Shown here: positions 27,549 to 36,523 of the stretch, in pieces | How the letters are laid out: the number at the start of each line of letters is the position of its first letter | How positions within the stretch are numbered: position 1 is the first letter of the stretch | Assembly (NCBI RefSeq): GCF_033546935.1 | Contig: NZ_CP137854.1 | Coordinates: forward strand, 2,666,001 to 2,730,000 | Length of the DNA stretch: 64,000 nt | Source: Xylophilus sp. GOD-11R | GTDB lineage: Bacteria > Pseudomonadota > Gammaproteobacteria > Burkholderiales > Burkholderiaceae_C | Reading direction: 5' to 3' | Program-made: the position numbers and the translations under genes | The notes under the pieces: generated by a model | The model's input: the letters and a program-made list of their open reading frames with translations, nothing else | What the model was told of the DNA's origin: nothing | Database searches by the model: none

Positions 27549-30547
27549 GGCGTCATCTCCACCAGGTCGAGGGCGGCCGGGTTGATCAGCAGCAGCTCGG
27601 CGGCCGACACCGCGCGCCGTGCGGCGTCCCAGCGCGCGCCGAAGCACGGCACCGCCACCGGCTCGGCCACGGCAGCCGGCGGTGAGGCGTCGGTGTAGGG
27701 CAGCAGCTCGTCCAGGTCCACCGCCACCACGCCGGGCACGGTGTGCATCAGCGCGATCACCTCGGCGGCGGTGACCGACTGGCCGAGCCCGCGCGCCTCG
27801 AATCCGAAGGCCTGCAGCAGCGTGGCCGACACCGCGTCGAGCACCTCCGCCGCCACCCTTCGCGGGTCGGTCGCCACCCGGGCGCGGCAGCTGAAATAGC
27901 GCGGCAGATAGGCCAGCGCGATGAAGCGCTGGGCGGTGTCGCCGGCCGCGCGCATCGACAGCCGCAGGTTGGCCAGCACCTCCGCGCCCGGCGGCCCGCC
28001 CGTGGCGCCGGCCACCGTCACCACCACGCGCGTGGCGCCGTCGATCCACAACAGGTCGGCGCGGGCCTTGCCGATGCCGGGCCAGGCGCGGGCGAAGTCC
28101 TCGTGGTCCGACAGCGACACGATGCGGTCGAAGGTGAGCAACGTGAGCGGCGCGCTGCGGCGGGCGTCGGCCAGCCGCTCCGGGCCTTCCGCGCCGGTGG
28201 CCGGCACCGGGTTGCTCACACCGCGAAGGCCCAGCGGCATGGCACGCAGCATGGTCAGCGTGCCGGCGGCCACCTCGCCGTCCGGGCCGATGCCGCTGCG
28301 GTAGCGGGCGCTGATGTTGGCAGAGCCGGTCGGCAGTCGCGCGCCCTGCACGCCGTCGCCGAAGACCAGTTCCATGCGGGCGTCGTCGTCGATGGCGGTG
28401 CTGAAGACCGCGCCGTCGGCCGGCTGGCCGTAGAGCGCCGTCACCTCGTCCCAACGCACGCCGCCCACCCGCACTTCGAGCGTGCTGCGCACGCCGCGAT
28501 CGGTGGGCGCCGAGACGAAGGTCGTCGGCGGCTTCTTGAGCGTGAAGCGCTGGTTGGGCAGGGAGGCATCGCCGTTGCCGAGCAGCTCGGTGACCGTCTC
28601 GCCGTGCGTGGCCGGCACCACGTTGGCGCTGATCGCCAGGCCGCGCCGCCCATAGCCGTAGACCAGGCCCTGGCGCAGCAGCAGCGTGCTGCGGCCGTCG
28701 GCGTGCACCACGTCGGCGATCACCGCGATCTCGGCCACCTGCACGCCAGGCAGGTCCACCCGCTCACCCATCAGCGCCACCGGCTGGCCGGCGACCAGGC
28801 CGAGCACCATGCGGTCGAGTTCGATGGCGGTATCGCCGGCGGCCACGGGTGTGTCGATCGGCAGGTCGGCCAGCGCTAGGCGGCGGCTGGCGACGTGCGC
28901 CGTAGTGCTGCGAAACGGGTAGGTGTCGTTGGGCTTGGGGTCGAGCAGCTGGCCATCGTCGCCGGCCAGCCGCAGGCCGAGCGCGCGGCCCGACAGGCCG
29001 TAGTCGGCGCGCGAAGCCTCGCGCACGTCGAACACGGTGTAGGCCCGCGCCCGGGTGCCGGCGTCGGGTGCGTCGAACACCACCCAGCCGGCGCGCGACA
29101 CGTCCGGCACGGGCCGTTCCAGGTAGACGTGGTGCGGCGCCAGCGCGTCGGTGCTGCCCTGGGAGTCGGTCCAGATGTTGCGCGGTGCCGCACCGACGCC
29201 GGTATCGCCCGGATCCCAACCCTGCGCATAGGCCTCGCCGTGGACCAGATTGCTGCCCTTGGGCAGCACCGCCCATTTGGGCGCGTTGTGGCCGAAAAAC
29301 CCGATGCGGGCGCCAAAGGCGAAAGCCCCCGGCGGCGGCGCCACCGGGGTGCTGGCGGGCACCGGCGCCGGAGCCGGCGCGGTGTTGGCGCCGATCGCGC
29401 GCACCAGGCTGTCGCGGTGCCAGCCCTGGATGCCGATCATGGCCTGCAGGTCGCGCTCCCGCCACGCTTGGCCCACGACCGTGGTGGCCAGCGAATGGCC
29501 GGTGAAGGGCACGGCTGTGATCTGCGCCCGGGCAAAACTCAACACCGGTTTGCGTGTGTACGGCACCACCGCCGGATTGGCCGGTGGCGGCGCGGCATGG
29601 CCGGGTTCGGGCAGCGGCTCCAGGTCGATACGCACCCGCTTCAGCGTGGCCTCGGGCACCGCCGCCACCACCCGCAGGATCAGCTTGGACAGGCTCTCGC
29701 CGCGTCGCCCCACGAACAGCAGCAGGTCGCCACGCGCCAGTTGCGCGACACCGCCGGTCGATTCGTTGAAGTACACCGTGCCCACTTCCAGCGCGTCCAC
29801 CGTGGCGTCTACCACGAGCGCCGGGTCGAGCCGGAACAGGCTGGCGCTGACCAGCCCGGTGTGCAGCCGGGGCGTGGCTGGCGGAAACCCGCCGGCCGGC
29901 CCGAGCAGCGCCAGCACCAGCCGCGTGGTGCCGGCCTCGGTGCCGGGCACTTCCAGCACTGCGATGTCGGCCGGGCGCAGCAGGCGCGGACGCAGCTCGT
30001 TCCATTCGGCACGCGCCGTGATCTCCGCGCCAGTCTCGAACACCTGCGGCAGCTTGCCCTGCGGCGGCACGCTCTGCACCGGCAGGCCGGCGGCCAGGGT
30101 GCAGACGCCCGGCGCGCCCGGCGCGTCTTCCACGGTAAAGGCCAGGTGGGTGGCCGCCGCCACGCCCGGGTTGAGTTCGTAGCCAACCGCCCGCGCCAGT
30201 TCCAGCACCGAGCGCCGCTCGGTCGCGGTGCGCAGATAGCCTTCGTTGGCGATGCGCTCCTGGTAGAAGGTCAGCACGTCGGCCACGCAGGCCGAAGCGT
30301 CGATCAGCGCGATGGCAGGGTCGTCCGGCGCGCGGCTGAGCAGCCGGGCCAGAGGCCGAGCCGAGCCGGCGTCGGCCTCGTCGGCGCGGCGCAGCGGCAG
30401 GCTTTGCAGCATGCGGGCGTAGAAACCGGGCTGGGTGTCGATGCGGTAGCGCAGCGCCGGCAAGCCGGGGTCGTTGCGCACCGCGCGCGGGCCGGCGATG
30501 TCTTCGCAGCAGTGGCAGCCGTCGAGCGGATCGGAGCTGTCGGTCAT
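27545..30547 (-). CDS. Baseplate assembly protein, J/gp47-like (second copy)
   Basis: 1000 residues. It starts with the Cys-rich GCHCCEDI and then has a family N-terminus with ALRYRIDTQPGFYARML and DASACVADVLTFYQERIANE. This matches the putative baseplate assembly proteins (Afp11-like) that form the wedge body. A typical ERLADARRSAPLTL block and SDHEDFARAWPGIGKA lie near the C-terminus and are the J-type conserved core. It follows a second J-type gene with which it shares the EL-rich start of the core, so the pair probably arose by an old duplication. ATGA overlaps occur at both ends. Confidence 0.85.
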   Translation of the reverse strand: MTDSSDPLDGCHCCEDIAGPRAVRNDPGLPALRYRIDTQPGFYARMLQSLPLRRADEADAGSARPLARLLSRAPDDPAIALIDASACVADVLTFYQERIANEGYLRTATERRSVLELARAVGYELNPGVAAATHLAFTVEDAPGAPGVCTLAAGLPVQSVPPQGKLPQVFETGAEITARAEWNELRPRLLRPADIAVLEVPGTEAGTTRLVLALLGPAGGFPPATPRLHTGLVSASLFRLDPALVVDATVDALEVGTVYFNESTGGVAQLARGDLLLFVGRRGESLSKLILRVVAAVPEATLKRVRIDLEPLPEPGHAAPPPANPAVVPYTRKPVLSFARAQITAVPFTGHSLATTVVGQAWRERDLQAMIGIQGWHRDSLVRAIGANTAPAPAPVPASTPVAPPPGAFAFGARIGFFGHNAPKWAVLPKGSNLVHGEAYAQGWDPGDTGVGAAPRNIWTDSQGSTDALAPHHVYLERPVPDVSRAGWVVFDAPDAGTRARAYTVFDVREASRADYGLSGRALGLRLAGDDGQLLDPKPNDTYPFRSTTAHVASRRLALADLPIDTPVAAGDTAIELDRMVLGLVAGQPVALMGERVDLPGVQVAEIAVIADVVHADGRSTLLLRQGLVYGYGRRGLAISANVVPATHGETVTELLGNGDASLPNQRFTLKKPPTTFVSAPTDRGVRSTLEVRVGGVRWDEVTALYGQPADGAVFSTAIDDDARMELVFGDGVQGARLPTGSANISARYRSGIGPDGEVAAGTLTMLRAMPLGLRGVSNPVPATGAEGPERLADARRSAPLTLLTFDRIVSLSDHEDFARAWPGIGKARADLLWIDGATRVVVTVAGATGGPPGAEVLANLRLSMRAAGDTAQRFIALAYLPRYFSCRARVATDPRRVAAEVLDAVSATLLQAFGFEARGLGQSVTAAEVIALMHTVPGVVAVDLDELLPYTDASPPAAVAEPVAVPCFGARWDAARRAVSAAELLLINPAALDLVEMTP

Positions 30548-33081
30548 GGCGTACCTGCGCTTTCCACGTCGAATCGGATGCGGCCGTTTTCCGGCGCATT
30601 GGGGTCGTTGTCGAGCCGGGCGATTTCCAGCCGCGCCATCGCGATGCGCCCGCTGGCCAGCTCGCCCGCCGGATGGCGCCCCAGGCGCTGGAAACGCGTG
30701 GTGCGCACATAGGCCACGCCCGGCACCGCCATGGCCGCGGCCACCAGCGAGCTCAGGTAGACCGGCTGGCCGAAACTGAAGCGGTCGGCATGGAAGAAAC
30801 CGGTGTCGCCCGCCGCGCCACCCAGCCGCCCCGCGCTGAACACCCGCAGCAGCCGCCGCTCCACGTCGGCCGCGAAATAACCGGGCAAGGTGCACACGTG
30901 CAGCCCGATGTCCAGCGCCACGTAGCTCGGCGCGTCGATCTCCACGTCGTGCCCCGCCAGCCGAAAGCGTTCGACGAAGTCGAGCAGCGCCGACTCCTCG
31001 GCTGCCGGCAGCGCCGCTTCGCCGCGCCGGTCCACGCTGATGAACAGGGTGTGCCAGCTGCCGGTCCAGCGCCGGGTGGCGACCGCCCGTTGCACGCCCG
31101 GCGCGCGCTCGGCCACCGCCGCGTAGTCGGCCGGTGTCACGGCACGCTCCTGCCTGCGAAAGGCGTGCGGCGCGTCGAGCCGCGCCTTCTGCACCGACAG
31201 CCCGTCGACCCCGCCGCGCGCCGGCAAGGGGTTGCGCACCCGCAGCACGTCGCCGGCCCAGGGCGCGACCACATGGGCGATGGCTTCGGCACCCACATTG
31301 CCGGCCACGCCGTTGCCCACCCGCAGCCGTGCCACCAGCGTTTCAGCCTCGGCGGGCGCCCGGCCGTTCACGCCGTCGCCGAAACGCAGCACCGCGCGGC
31401 CCCGGTTCTCGGTTTCCACCACGTAGTCGTAAGCGCCCCGGTCGCTGGTCAGCAGGTCGCGCCGTGCCGTCCAGCGGCGCTGGTCGCGCTGGCTGCGCAC
31501 GTCGAGCGCCGGCCGCACGTCGGCGAAGGCGGACACGTCCGACGGCGGCAGCTCGTCGAGCGCGACGGCGCCGGCGGCGGGCGCATCGGCATCGAGCAGC
31601 ACCAGCGCGCCGTCGCGCAGCCGGGTGCGGGCCTGCTGGGTGAGCGGCGTGATCAGGCTGTCGTCGAGCGCGCAGCGCGGCGCGCGTCGCCCGGGCAGGC
31701 GGCGCAGGGTCACGTCGCGCGACGCGCTGCGGCCATGGTCGGCCAGCGCCACGTTGGCACAGCCGCCGGCCAGGTCGCGGTGCATCGCGCCGCCGATGCG
31801 CCTCGACAGGCAGAGGTCGAAGGTCAGCGCATCGGCCTCGGCCCAGGTAATCTCCACGTAGGGCTGGCCGGTGACCGGATCCCTCCGCACCGAGGGCGCG
31901 GCGCGGGCACCGGCGCCGGGCGAGGATTCGGGATCCACCCGGGTCAGCCGCACCACCTGGCGCTGGCGGTGGTCGGCGTCGGCCGCCTCGCCGGTGGTGG
32001 GACTGGCCAGCGATTCGAGCAGCACCAGGTCACCCACGCGCAGCCGCAGCGGATCGGCCTCGTCGTCGCGCAGGAAGGCGCTGGTGGCGCCTTGCGGCAG
32101 GCAGCAGTCCTCGTCGCTCCAGGTGTGAAAACGCAGCCGGTTGTGCGCGGCGTACACGGTCAGCGGATGGACCAGCTCGAAGCAGCGGGCGCCGGCGTCG
32201 AGCGCAGCCCGGGCGGCGTCGGCGTTCAGGCCGGTGGGCAGGCTGGGCGTGCGGGTGAGCAGCTGCGCGCCGCCCAGGCCGGTGTCGGGGTCGCAGCCGG
32301 CGAGCGTCTGGCCGTCGGCCGCCGGCGCCACCTCCAGCGCCACCCAGGTGCGGGCGTTGCAGCCGTCGTGCAGCGGGTAGTCGAGCAGCCGGGTGTGGCG
32401 CCGCACCGATACCCGCTGGCGCGCGGTGCCCAGCGTCGATTCGGTGGCGACCGCGTCCTGCAGATAGGCCAGCTCGTCGGCGCGAAAGGCCACCGCCTCG
32501 GCCAGCGTCACCATCAGATCCGCCGGGTTGCGTTCGCGCCAGCCGGGCATCAGCACCGACATGCGGTCGAGCAGCAGCCGCCGAAAGCCCGCGTAATCGC
32601 GCGCCAGGTAGTCGATGGCCGGCGGCGCGGGCGTTCGCGGAACGCAGTCGGATTCGGTGCGGCAGTCGAAGTCGCTCGGGCAGTCGACCTTGAAGCTGAA
32701 GGCGATCTGCGCCAGCGCCGGATCGATACCCTCGGGCGGCGCCGGCTGGCCGGGCCCGGCGACCAGCCGCAGCGTGTAGCGCGAGAAGTCGCCGGCGGCG
32801 GCCACGTCCACCAGCATCACCTCGCCGGCCCACTCCACGTGCGTCACCTGGGGGTCGCGCACCCGCACGCCGCCGCGAATCTCCAGGTTGACCTCGCCCA
32901 GCGGCTCGGCCGGCACGCTCTCCAGCGGATGCACGAAATGCACTTCGAGCCGACGATGGCCCGGCGCCACTTCGAGAAAGTGGATGCCGTTGAGCAGGCG
33001 GGGCGGCTCCTGCAGCGCGGCCTCGCGCAGCGCCTGCACCCGCCCGGGCGTGTCGCAGAAATATTGATGTGCGCCGCTCAT
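30544..33081 (-). CDS. Baseplate assembly protein, J/gp47-like (first copy)
   Basis: 845 residues. The N-terminal 180 residues form an extra domain; conserved sequence then begins with PPAIDYLARDYAGFRRLLLDR and WRERNPADLMVTLAEAVAFRADELAYLQD, the hallmark of this Afp11-like family. The C-terminal core has DAPHAFRRQERAVTPADYA and AERAPGVQRAVATRRWTGSW, typical of baseplate J. It is expected in the wedge ring that triggers sheath contraction. The start at the ATG overlapping the gp25 stop (ATGA) is preferred over a longer frame. Confidence 0.87.
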   Translation of the reverse strand: MSGAHQYFCDTPGRVQALREAALQEPPRLLNGIHFLEVAPGHRRLEVHFVHPLESVPAEPLGEVNLEIRGGVRVRDPQVTHVEWAGEVMLVDVAAAGDFSRYTLRLVAGPGQPAPPEGIDPALAQIAFSFKVDCPSDFDCRTESDCVPRTPAPPAIDYLARDYAGFRRLLLDRMSVLMPGWRERNPADLMVTLAEAVAFRADELAYLQDAVATESTLGTARQRVSVRRHTRLLDYPLHDGCNARTWVALEVAPAADGQTLAGCDPDTGLGGAQLLTRTPSLPTGLNADAARAALDAGARCFELVHPLTVYAAHNRLRFHTWSDEDCCLPQGATSAFLRDDEADPLRLRVGDLVLLESLASPTTGEAADADHRQRQVVRLTRVDPESSPGAGARAAPSVRRDPVTGQPYVEITWAEADALTFDLCLSRRIGGAMHRDLAGGCANVALADHGRSASRDVTLRRLPGRRAPRCALDDSLITPLTQQARTRLRDGALVLLDADAPAAGAVALDELPPSDVSAFADVRPALDVRSQRDQRRWTARRDLLTSDRGAYDYVVETENRGRAVLRFGDGVNGRAPAEAETLVARLRVGNGVAGNVGAEAIAHVVAPWAGDVLRVRNPLPARGGVDGLSVQKARLDAPHAFRRQERAVTPADYAAVAERAPGVQRAVATRRWTGSWHTLFISVDRRGEAALPAAEESALLDFVERFRLAGHDVEIDAPSYVALDIGLHVCTLPGYFAADVERRLLRVFSAGRLGGAAGDTGFFHADRFSFGQPVYLSSLVAAAMAVPGVAYVRTTRFQRLGRHPAGELASGRIAMARLEIARLDNDPNAPENGRIRFDVESAGTP

Positions 33082-33449
33082 GCGATGGCTCCGGTGGCAT
33101 GGGCGAAAGCGGCGCTGCCCGAGGCCTGGGTGCGCAGCACGGTGTAGCGCACCAGCACCGACAGCGTGGAGTCCTCGTTGGCCGTCTGCACCTCGTCGAT
33201 GCGCAGCAGATGGCCCAGCCACTGCTGCAGCGCGCCCTGCACCAGCACCTGCAAGGTGGCGGTGAGTTCGTCGCTGTTGGGCGCGAACACCAGCTGCAGC
33301 AGGCCGCAGCCGAAGTCGGGCCGCATCACGCGCTCGCCGGGCACGGTGAAGAGCACCTGCTCGATGAGCTGGCGGATGTAGGTGTCTTCATCGTCGGGCT
33401 CGGCGCTGCGGCCTCGGCCGTCGATGCGATAGGGAAAGGCGGCATGCAT
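33078..33449 (-). CDS. gpW/gp25-like baseplate wedge protein
   Basis: 123 residues, typical for the gp25 family. It carries IRQLIEQVLFTVPGERVMRP and DFGCGLLQLVF, the region conserved in gp25/TssE and Afp9-type wedge proteins. These anchor the first sheath ring to the baseplate. An AGGAGC Shine-Dalgarno sequence lies about 10 bases before ATG, deciding this start over a longer frame. The stop overlaps the next J-type gene by ATGA. Confidence 0.93.
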   Translation of the reverse strand: MHAAFPYRIDGRGRSAEPDDEDTYIRQLIEQVLFTVPGERVMRPDFGCGLLQLVFAPNSDELTATLQVLVQGALQQWLGHLLRIDEVQTANEDSTLSVLVRYTVLRTQASGSAAFAHATGAIA

Positions 33450-33487
33450 GGTGGCGGGCTCCTTTCGGTATGGCGTTGGGCTTCTTT

Positions 33488-33808
33488 TCAGCTGCCGATC
33501 ACACGTGTCTGCGCCATCACCGGCAGCAGTGGCGTGCCGGTGGGTGTGCAGAGCGCCTGGCTGTCCATCAGCACGGCCGGCTGGCCGGCGACCAAGACCC
33601 GGGTCGCCGCCACCACCCATTGCGCGGTGACGCAGGGCCCGTTGCCGGCCGGCGGCACGAAGGCGCAGCCGGCGACCATGTAGGGCGCGGCCATGGTCGC
33701 CACCGGCTGGCCCGACACCAGCACCCGCGGGTTGGGCGCGGCGGGCATGGCCTGGCCGCCGTGGGCGCAGAGCACCGTGGCGCCGAGGTGGAGCAGCGGG
33801 CCGGGCAT
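33488..33808 (-). CDS. PAAR-like spike tip protein
   Basis: 106 residues. It starts MPGPLLHLGATVLCAHGGQ and contains the repeated strand-turn pattern VLVSGQPVATM and VLVAGQPAVLMDSQALC. This matches DUF4280/PAAR-like proteins that cap the spike of contractile systems and sharpen the tip. Cys and His residues (C14, H16, C51, C88) could bind a metal ion at the apex, as in PAAR proteins. The gene begins 2 bases after the spike gene stop, as expected for a spike-tip pair. No effector domain is fused to it. Confidence 0.85.
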   Translation of the reverse strand: MPGPLLHLGATVLCAHGGQAMPAAPNPRVLVSGQPVATMAAPYMVAGCAFVPPAGNGPCVTAQWVVAATRVLVAGQPAVLMDSQALCTPTGTPLLPVMAQTRVIGS

Positions 33809-33810
33809 GG

Positions 33811-34320
33811 TCAGACCACGGTCAACGCACCGGCGTTGACGGTGACGGTGGGGCCGGTCATCACGATCGAGGCGCCCTTGCCGTTCTGGATGTAGATGCC
33901 GGTATCGTTGACGATCAGCGTCGCGCCGGTCGCGCTCTTGAGCATGATCCCGCCGGTCGGCCCGGGCAGGTCGCTGATGGTCAGGCCGTTCTGCAGCGGG
34001 GTCTGCAGCTTGATCGCCGACAGCCCCGGCGGCGTGGCCCGGGCGAGCGCGGGAACCTCGGCGGCGCTGCCCCAGAAGCAGCCGACCCAGATCGGATAGT
34101 CCGGGTCGCCCTGCTCGAACTCCACCCACACGCCCGAGCCGATGAGCGGCAGCGCCACCATGCCGTTCTGGATGCCCGCCACCGGCACGCAGGGCATGGC
34201 CCAGGTCGCCGGCAGCAGCCCGGCCACGTCGGGCACCTGTACCTGCAGCCGCATCATCTGCATCGGGTCGATGTTGTTGAGCACCATGCCGCGGTACTTG
34301 CCGTAGAACCTGTCGCTCAT
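33811..34320 (-). CDS. gpV-like baseplate spike protein
   Basis: 169 residues. The first 90 residues form a gpV/gp5-type OB fold (YRGMVLNNIDP, LQVQVPDVAG, GSGVWVEFEQGDPDYPIWVG). The C-terminus is a short beta-helical needle with repeated GATLIV, GIYIQN, GASIVM and GPTVTV strands. In Afp/PVC systems such a trimer forms the spike with the gpD-type hub encoded just upstream (28-base gap). No lysozyme or effector domain is present. It is short compared with VgrG because hub and spike are separate. Confidence 0.92.
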   Translation of the reverse strand: MSDRFYGKYRGMVLNNIDPMQMMRLQVQVPDVAGLLPATWAMPCVPVAGIQNGMVALPLIGSGVWVEFEQGDPDYPIWVGCFWGSAAEVPALARATPPGLSAIKLQTPLQNGLTISDLPGPTGGIMLKSATGATLIVNDTGIYIQNGKGASIVMTGPTVTVNAGALTVV

Positions 34321-34348
34321 CGATGCGTCTCCCTATATGGATGGCTGC

Positions 34349-35497
34349 TCATACCGGCACCCTCGGCGTGATCGACACCAGGCCGTTGCGGGTGAGGTTG
34401 AAGCGTTGCTTGAACTCGCCTCGCTTCAGGGTGCTGGTGACGCTCTCCACGTAGTACAGGCCGTCGAAGGCCAGGCCCGCGCCGCGCACGCCCACCAGGC
34501 CACGCGCCTTGAGAATGCGGCCGTAGCGCAGCACGTCCAGGCTGCCGTCGGCCGACACCGAGTCCTGCGACCTGCCCGCCTCGGCCAGCCCACGCAGCAC
34601 CGCCTGCATCGGGTTGAGCTTGGCCGTCTCCTTCATCGGCGTGATCCTGGCGATGGGTGTGGGCAGCACGCCCAGCGGCGGCTGCAGCGGGTTGAGAGCG
34701 GGGATGGGAATCGGGATCGGCACCCGCGTCATCTGGTTCTGGATGAACACGATGGGCAGCACGCCCTTGGTCGGGTCGAAATGGAAGTCGAGCCGCTCGA
34801 CGTTGGTGAGCGCGTCCATGTCGAGGTTGAGCGCCGGCTGCGCAATGCCGAGCTTGATCTCCGGCCCGAAGTACGCCACGTTGGTACCGGGCACCGGGCC
34901 GGGGTCGATGTAGAAGACATAACCCACCTCGCGGGCGAGCTGGCGGATGTATTCCAGGTCGGTGCCCTTCTGCGCCGGAATCCTGTCGATCGGGATCGGC
35001 ACGTCGGGAAACAGGATCGGAATCGGCAGCGGCACGATGCCGAAGGGCGCGTACTTGGCGCAGAGCAGCGCCACCCGGGCCTCGATCGGCATGGCGGGAA
35101 ACGGCAGGCCGCTGAAGTCCTGCATGTCCATCACCTTGCTCACGTCTTCCCCGGTGAGCGTGACCGCGCCGGGCGAGCCCTGGTTGCCGGCCTGCACCTG
35201 GATGTCGGTGAGCACGCCGTCGAACAACGGCTGCGGCGTGCCGTCGAGGATCACGACCATCATCACCCGCAGCGCCGGCATGGCCACCGAGGTGCTGTTG
35301 CCCGCCACGATGAGAAACAGCGCGTTGAGCTCGGACTTGTTGCTGAACTGGAAGGTCAGCCGAAAGCCGCTGGCCGTGGTGCCCGAGGTGCGCACCTCCA
35401 CGCTGTCGAGCGCCTCGATCACCACGCGCGGCGCGGGGATCGGCACGATCGGGCCGATCAGCAGGTTGAGCTGGATGCCCTTGGCCAGCCTAGCCAT
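34349..35497 (-). CDS. gpD-like hub protein (late control protein D family, Afp8-type)
   Basis: 382 residues. It begins MARLAKGIQLNLLIGP and carries the two-barrel hub layout, including GVLTDIQVQAGN, GEDVSKVMDMQ and KGTDLEYIRQLAREVGYVFYIDPGP in the middle. This is the gpD/Afp8 pattern shared with the N-terminal half of VgrG. It joins the tube to the spike. The C-terminal 90 residues contain a repeated GLVGVRGAGLAFDG turn and a KRGEFKQRFNLTRNG segment. An unusual Pro/Ile-rich loop (PIPIPIPALNPLQPPLG) lies near residue 270. Confidence 0.9.
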   Translation of the reverse strand: MARLAKGIQLNLLIGPIVPIPAPRVVIEALDSVEVRTSGTTASGFRLTFQFSNKSELNALFLIVAGNSTSVAMPALRVMMVVILDGTPQPLFDGVLTDIQVQAGNQGSPGAVTLTGEDVSKVMDMQDFSGLPFPAMPIEARVALLCAKYAPFGIVPLPIPILFPDVPIPIDRIPAQKGTDLEYIRQLAREVGYVFYIDPGPVPGTNVAYFGPEIKLGIAQPALNLDMDALTNVERLDFHFDPTKGVLPIVFIQNQMTRVPIPIPIPALNPLQPPLGVLPTPIARITPMKETAKLNPMQAVLRGLAEAGRSQDSVSADGSLDVLRYGRILKARGLVGVRGAGLAFDGLYYVESVTSTLKRGEFKQRFNLTRNGLVSITPRVPV

Positions 35498-35864
35498 GGT
35501 CGCCTCCCGTGGGCGCCGGCACGCCCTGCGGCAGCGTGAGGTCCAGGGTGGCGCCGGGCTCGGCCACCAAAGCCTCGGGGCTCATCGCACCGTTGGCATC
35601 GCACAGGCGCCACCAGAGCTGCGGGTCGCCGATATGGCGCGCGGCCAGGTTGTCGAGCCGGTCGCCGGCCACCACCCGCACCGTCTGCAGCACCGCGAAC
35701 TCCTCGGGTGGTGGCAGGAAGCGCCGGCGCACATAGACCACCGTGCGGCCGTCGGGCTGGCGCAGTTGCGCGGTGGGAATGCCGTAGTAGCGACTGCCCG
35801 GCTCGAAGGCCGCGGGCGCCAGGGCGTTGGCCTGCAGGAAGGCGGTTACCGGGTCGGTCGTCAT
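35490..35864 (-). CDS. LysM-domain baseplate protein
   Basis: 124 residues. It has a short N-terminal arm with GSRYYGIPTAQL, then a LysM-like repeat (VVAGDRLDNLAARHIGDPQLWWRLCDAN) and a short tail ending GGDHG. Small LysM proteins occupy the same position, between the tube adaptor and the gpD hub, in many contractile systems; T4 gp53 plays a related role. LysM could touch peptidoglycan but is more likely a structural wedge clamp. It overlaps the gpD gene by 8 bases and the tube adaptor gene by ATGA. Confidence 0.85.
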   Translation of the reverse strand: MTTDPVTAFLQANALAPAAFEPGSRYYGIPTAQLRQPDGRTVVYVRRRFLPPPEEFAVLQTVRVVAGDRLDNLAARHIGDPQLWWRLCDANGAMSPEALVAEPGATLDLTLPQGVPAPTGGDHG

Positions 35865-36523
35865 CCGTTGATCCCTCCGATGCCGAGTGCGGCGAAGCTC
35901 ACGGTCTGCACCTTGCCGGCCATGCGTTCCTTGGTCTGCAGATAGGCCATGTACAGCGCCCCGCCGCGCGAGGAAAAGCCCAGGTCGTCCACCGACAGCA
36001 CCCGCAGGCCCAGGCTCACCTTGGCGCGGATCGGGTTGAGCAACGGGTCGAAGGCCTCTTCGGTGATGCCGAAATCGGTCACCTTCACCGGCACGATGCG
36101 GTTCTTGCCCCACACGAACAGCACCAGCGGCGCCAGCATGGGCGCGATCTCCAGCACGCCGGAGCCGGCCTGGCTGTCGACCCGGGCCAGCTGCGCGGCG
36201 CTGGGGTACATGAGCGACTCGAGCAAGGCCAGCTGGGGCTGGATGCCCGAGCCGGCCGCGTCGGGATGCTGCGCCGGGTATTCGAGCTGGTCGGTCGCAT
36301 CGATGTCGGCCTCGAGCTTGTAGCTCTCCACCGCCGGCCCCTTGAAGCGCACCGGCTCCATGCGGTCGTGCGCCTCGCCGCCGGTGGTCTGTACCTGCAG
36401 GCTGCGGGTAAGCATGTCGCTGTTGTATTGCAGCGAGATCACCCGCTGCACCGCCGCGCTGGCCGGGTCGATCAGCACCAGGCCGGCCTTGACGAGCTTG
36501 GGACTGCGGGGGTAGGCGCTCAT
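35861..36523 (-). CDS. Contractile injection system tube/adaptor protein (Afp7-type N-terminal domain)
   Basis: 220 residues. It starts MSAYPRSPKLVKAGLVLIDP and contains LQYNSDMLTRSLQVQ, the conserved region of the CIS tube-protein family, then KVTDFGITEEAFDPLLNPIRA. The protein sits between spike hub and tube in Afp-type particles and probably starts tube polymerisation. The C-terminal LysM seen in some homologs is encoded separately here by the next gene. ATGA overlaps lie at both ends. Confidence 0.85.
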   Translation of the reverse strand: MSAYPRSPKLVKAGLVLIDPASAAVQRVISLQYNSDMLTRSLQVQTTGGEAHDRMEPVRFKGPAVESYKLEADIDATDQLEYPAQHPDAAGSGIQPQLALLESLMYPSAAQLARVDSQAGSGVLEIAPMLAPLVLFVWGKNRIVPVKVTDFGITEEAFDPLLNPIRAKVSLGLRVLSVDDLGFSSRGGALYMAYLQTKERMAGKVQTVSFAALGIGGING

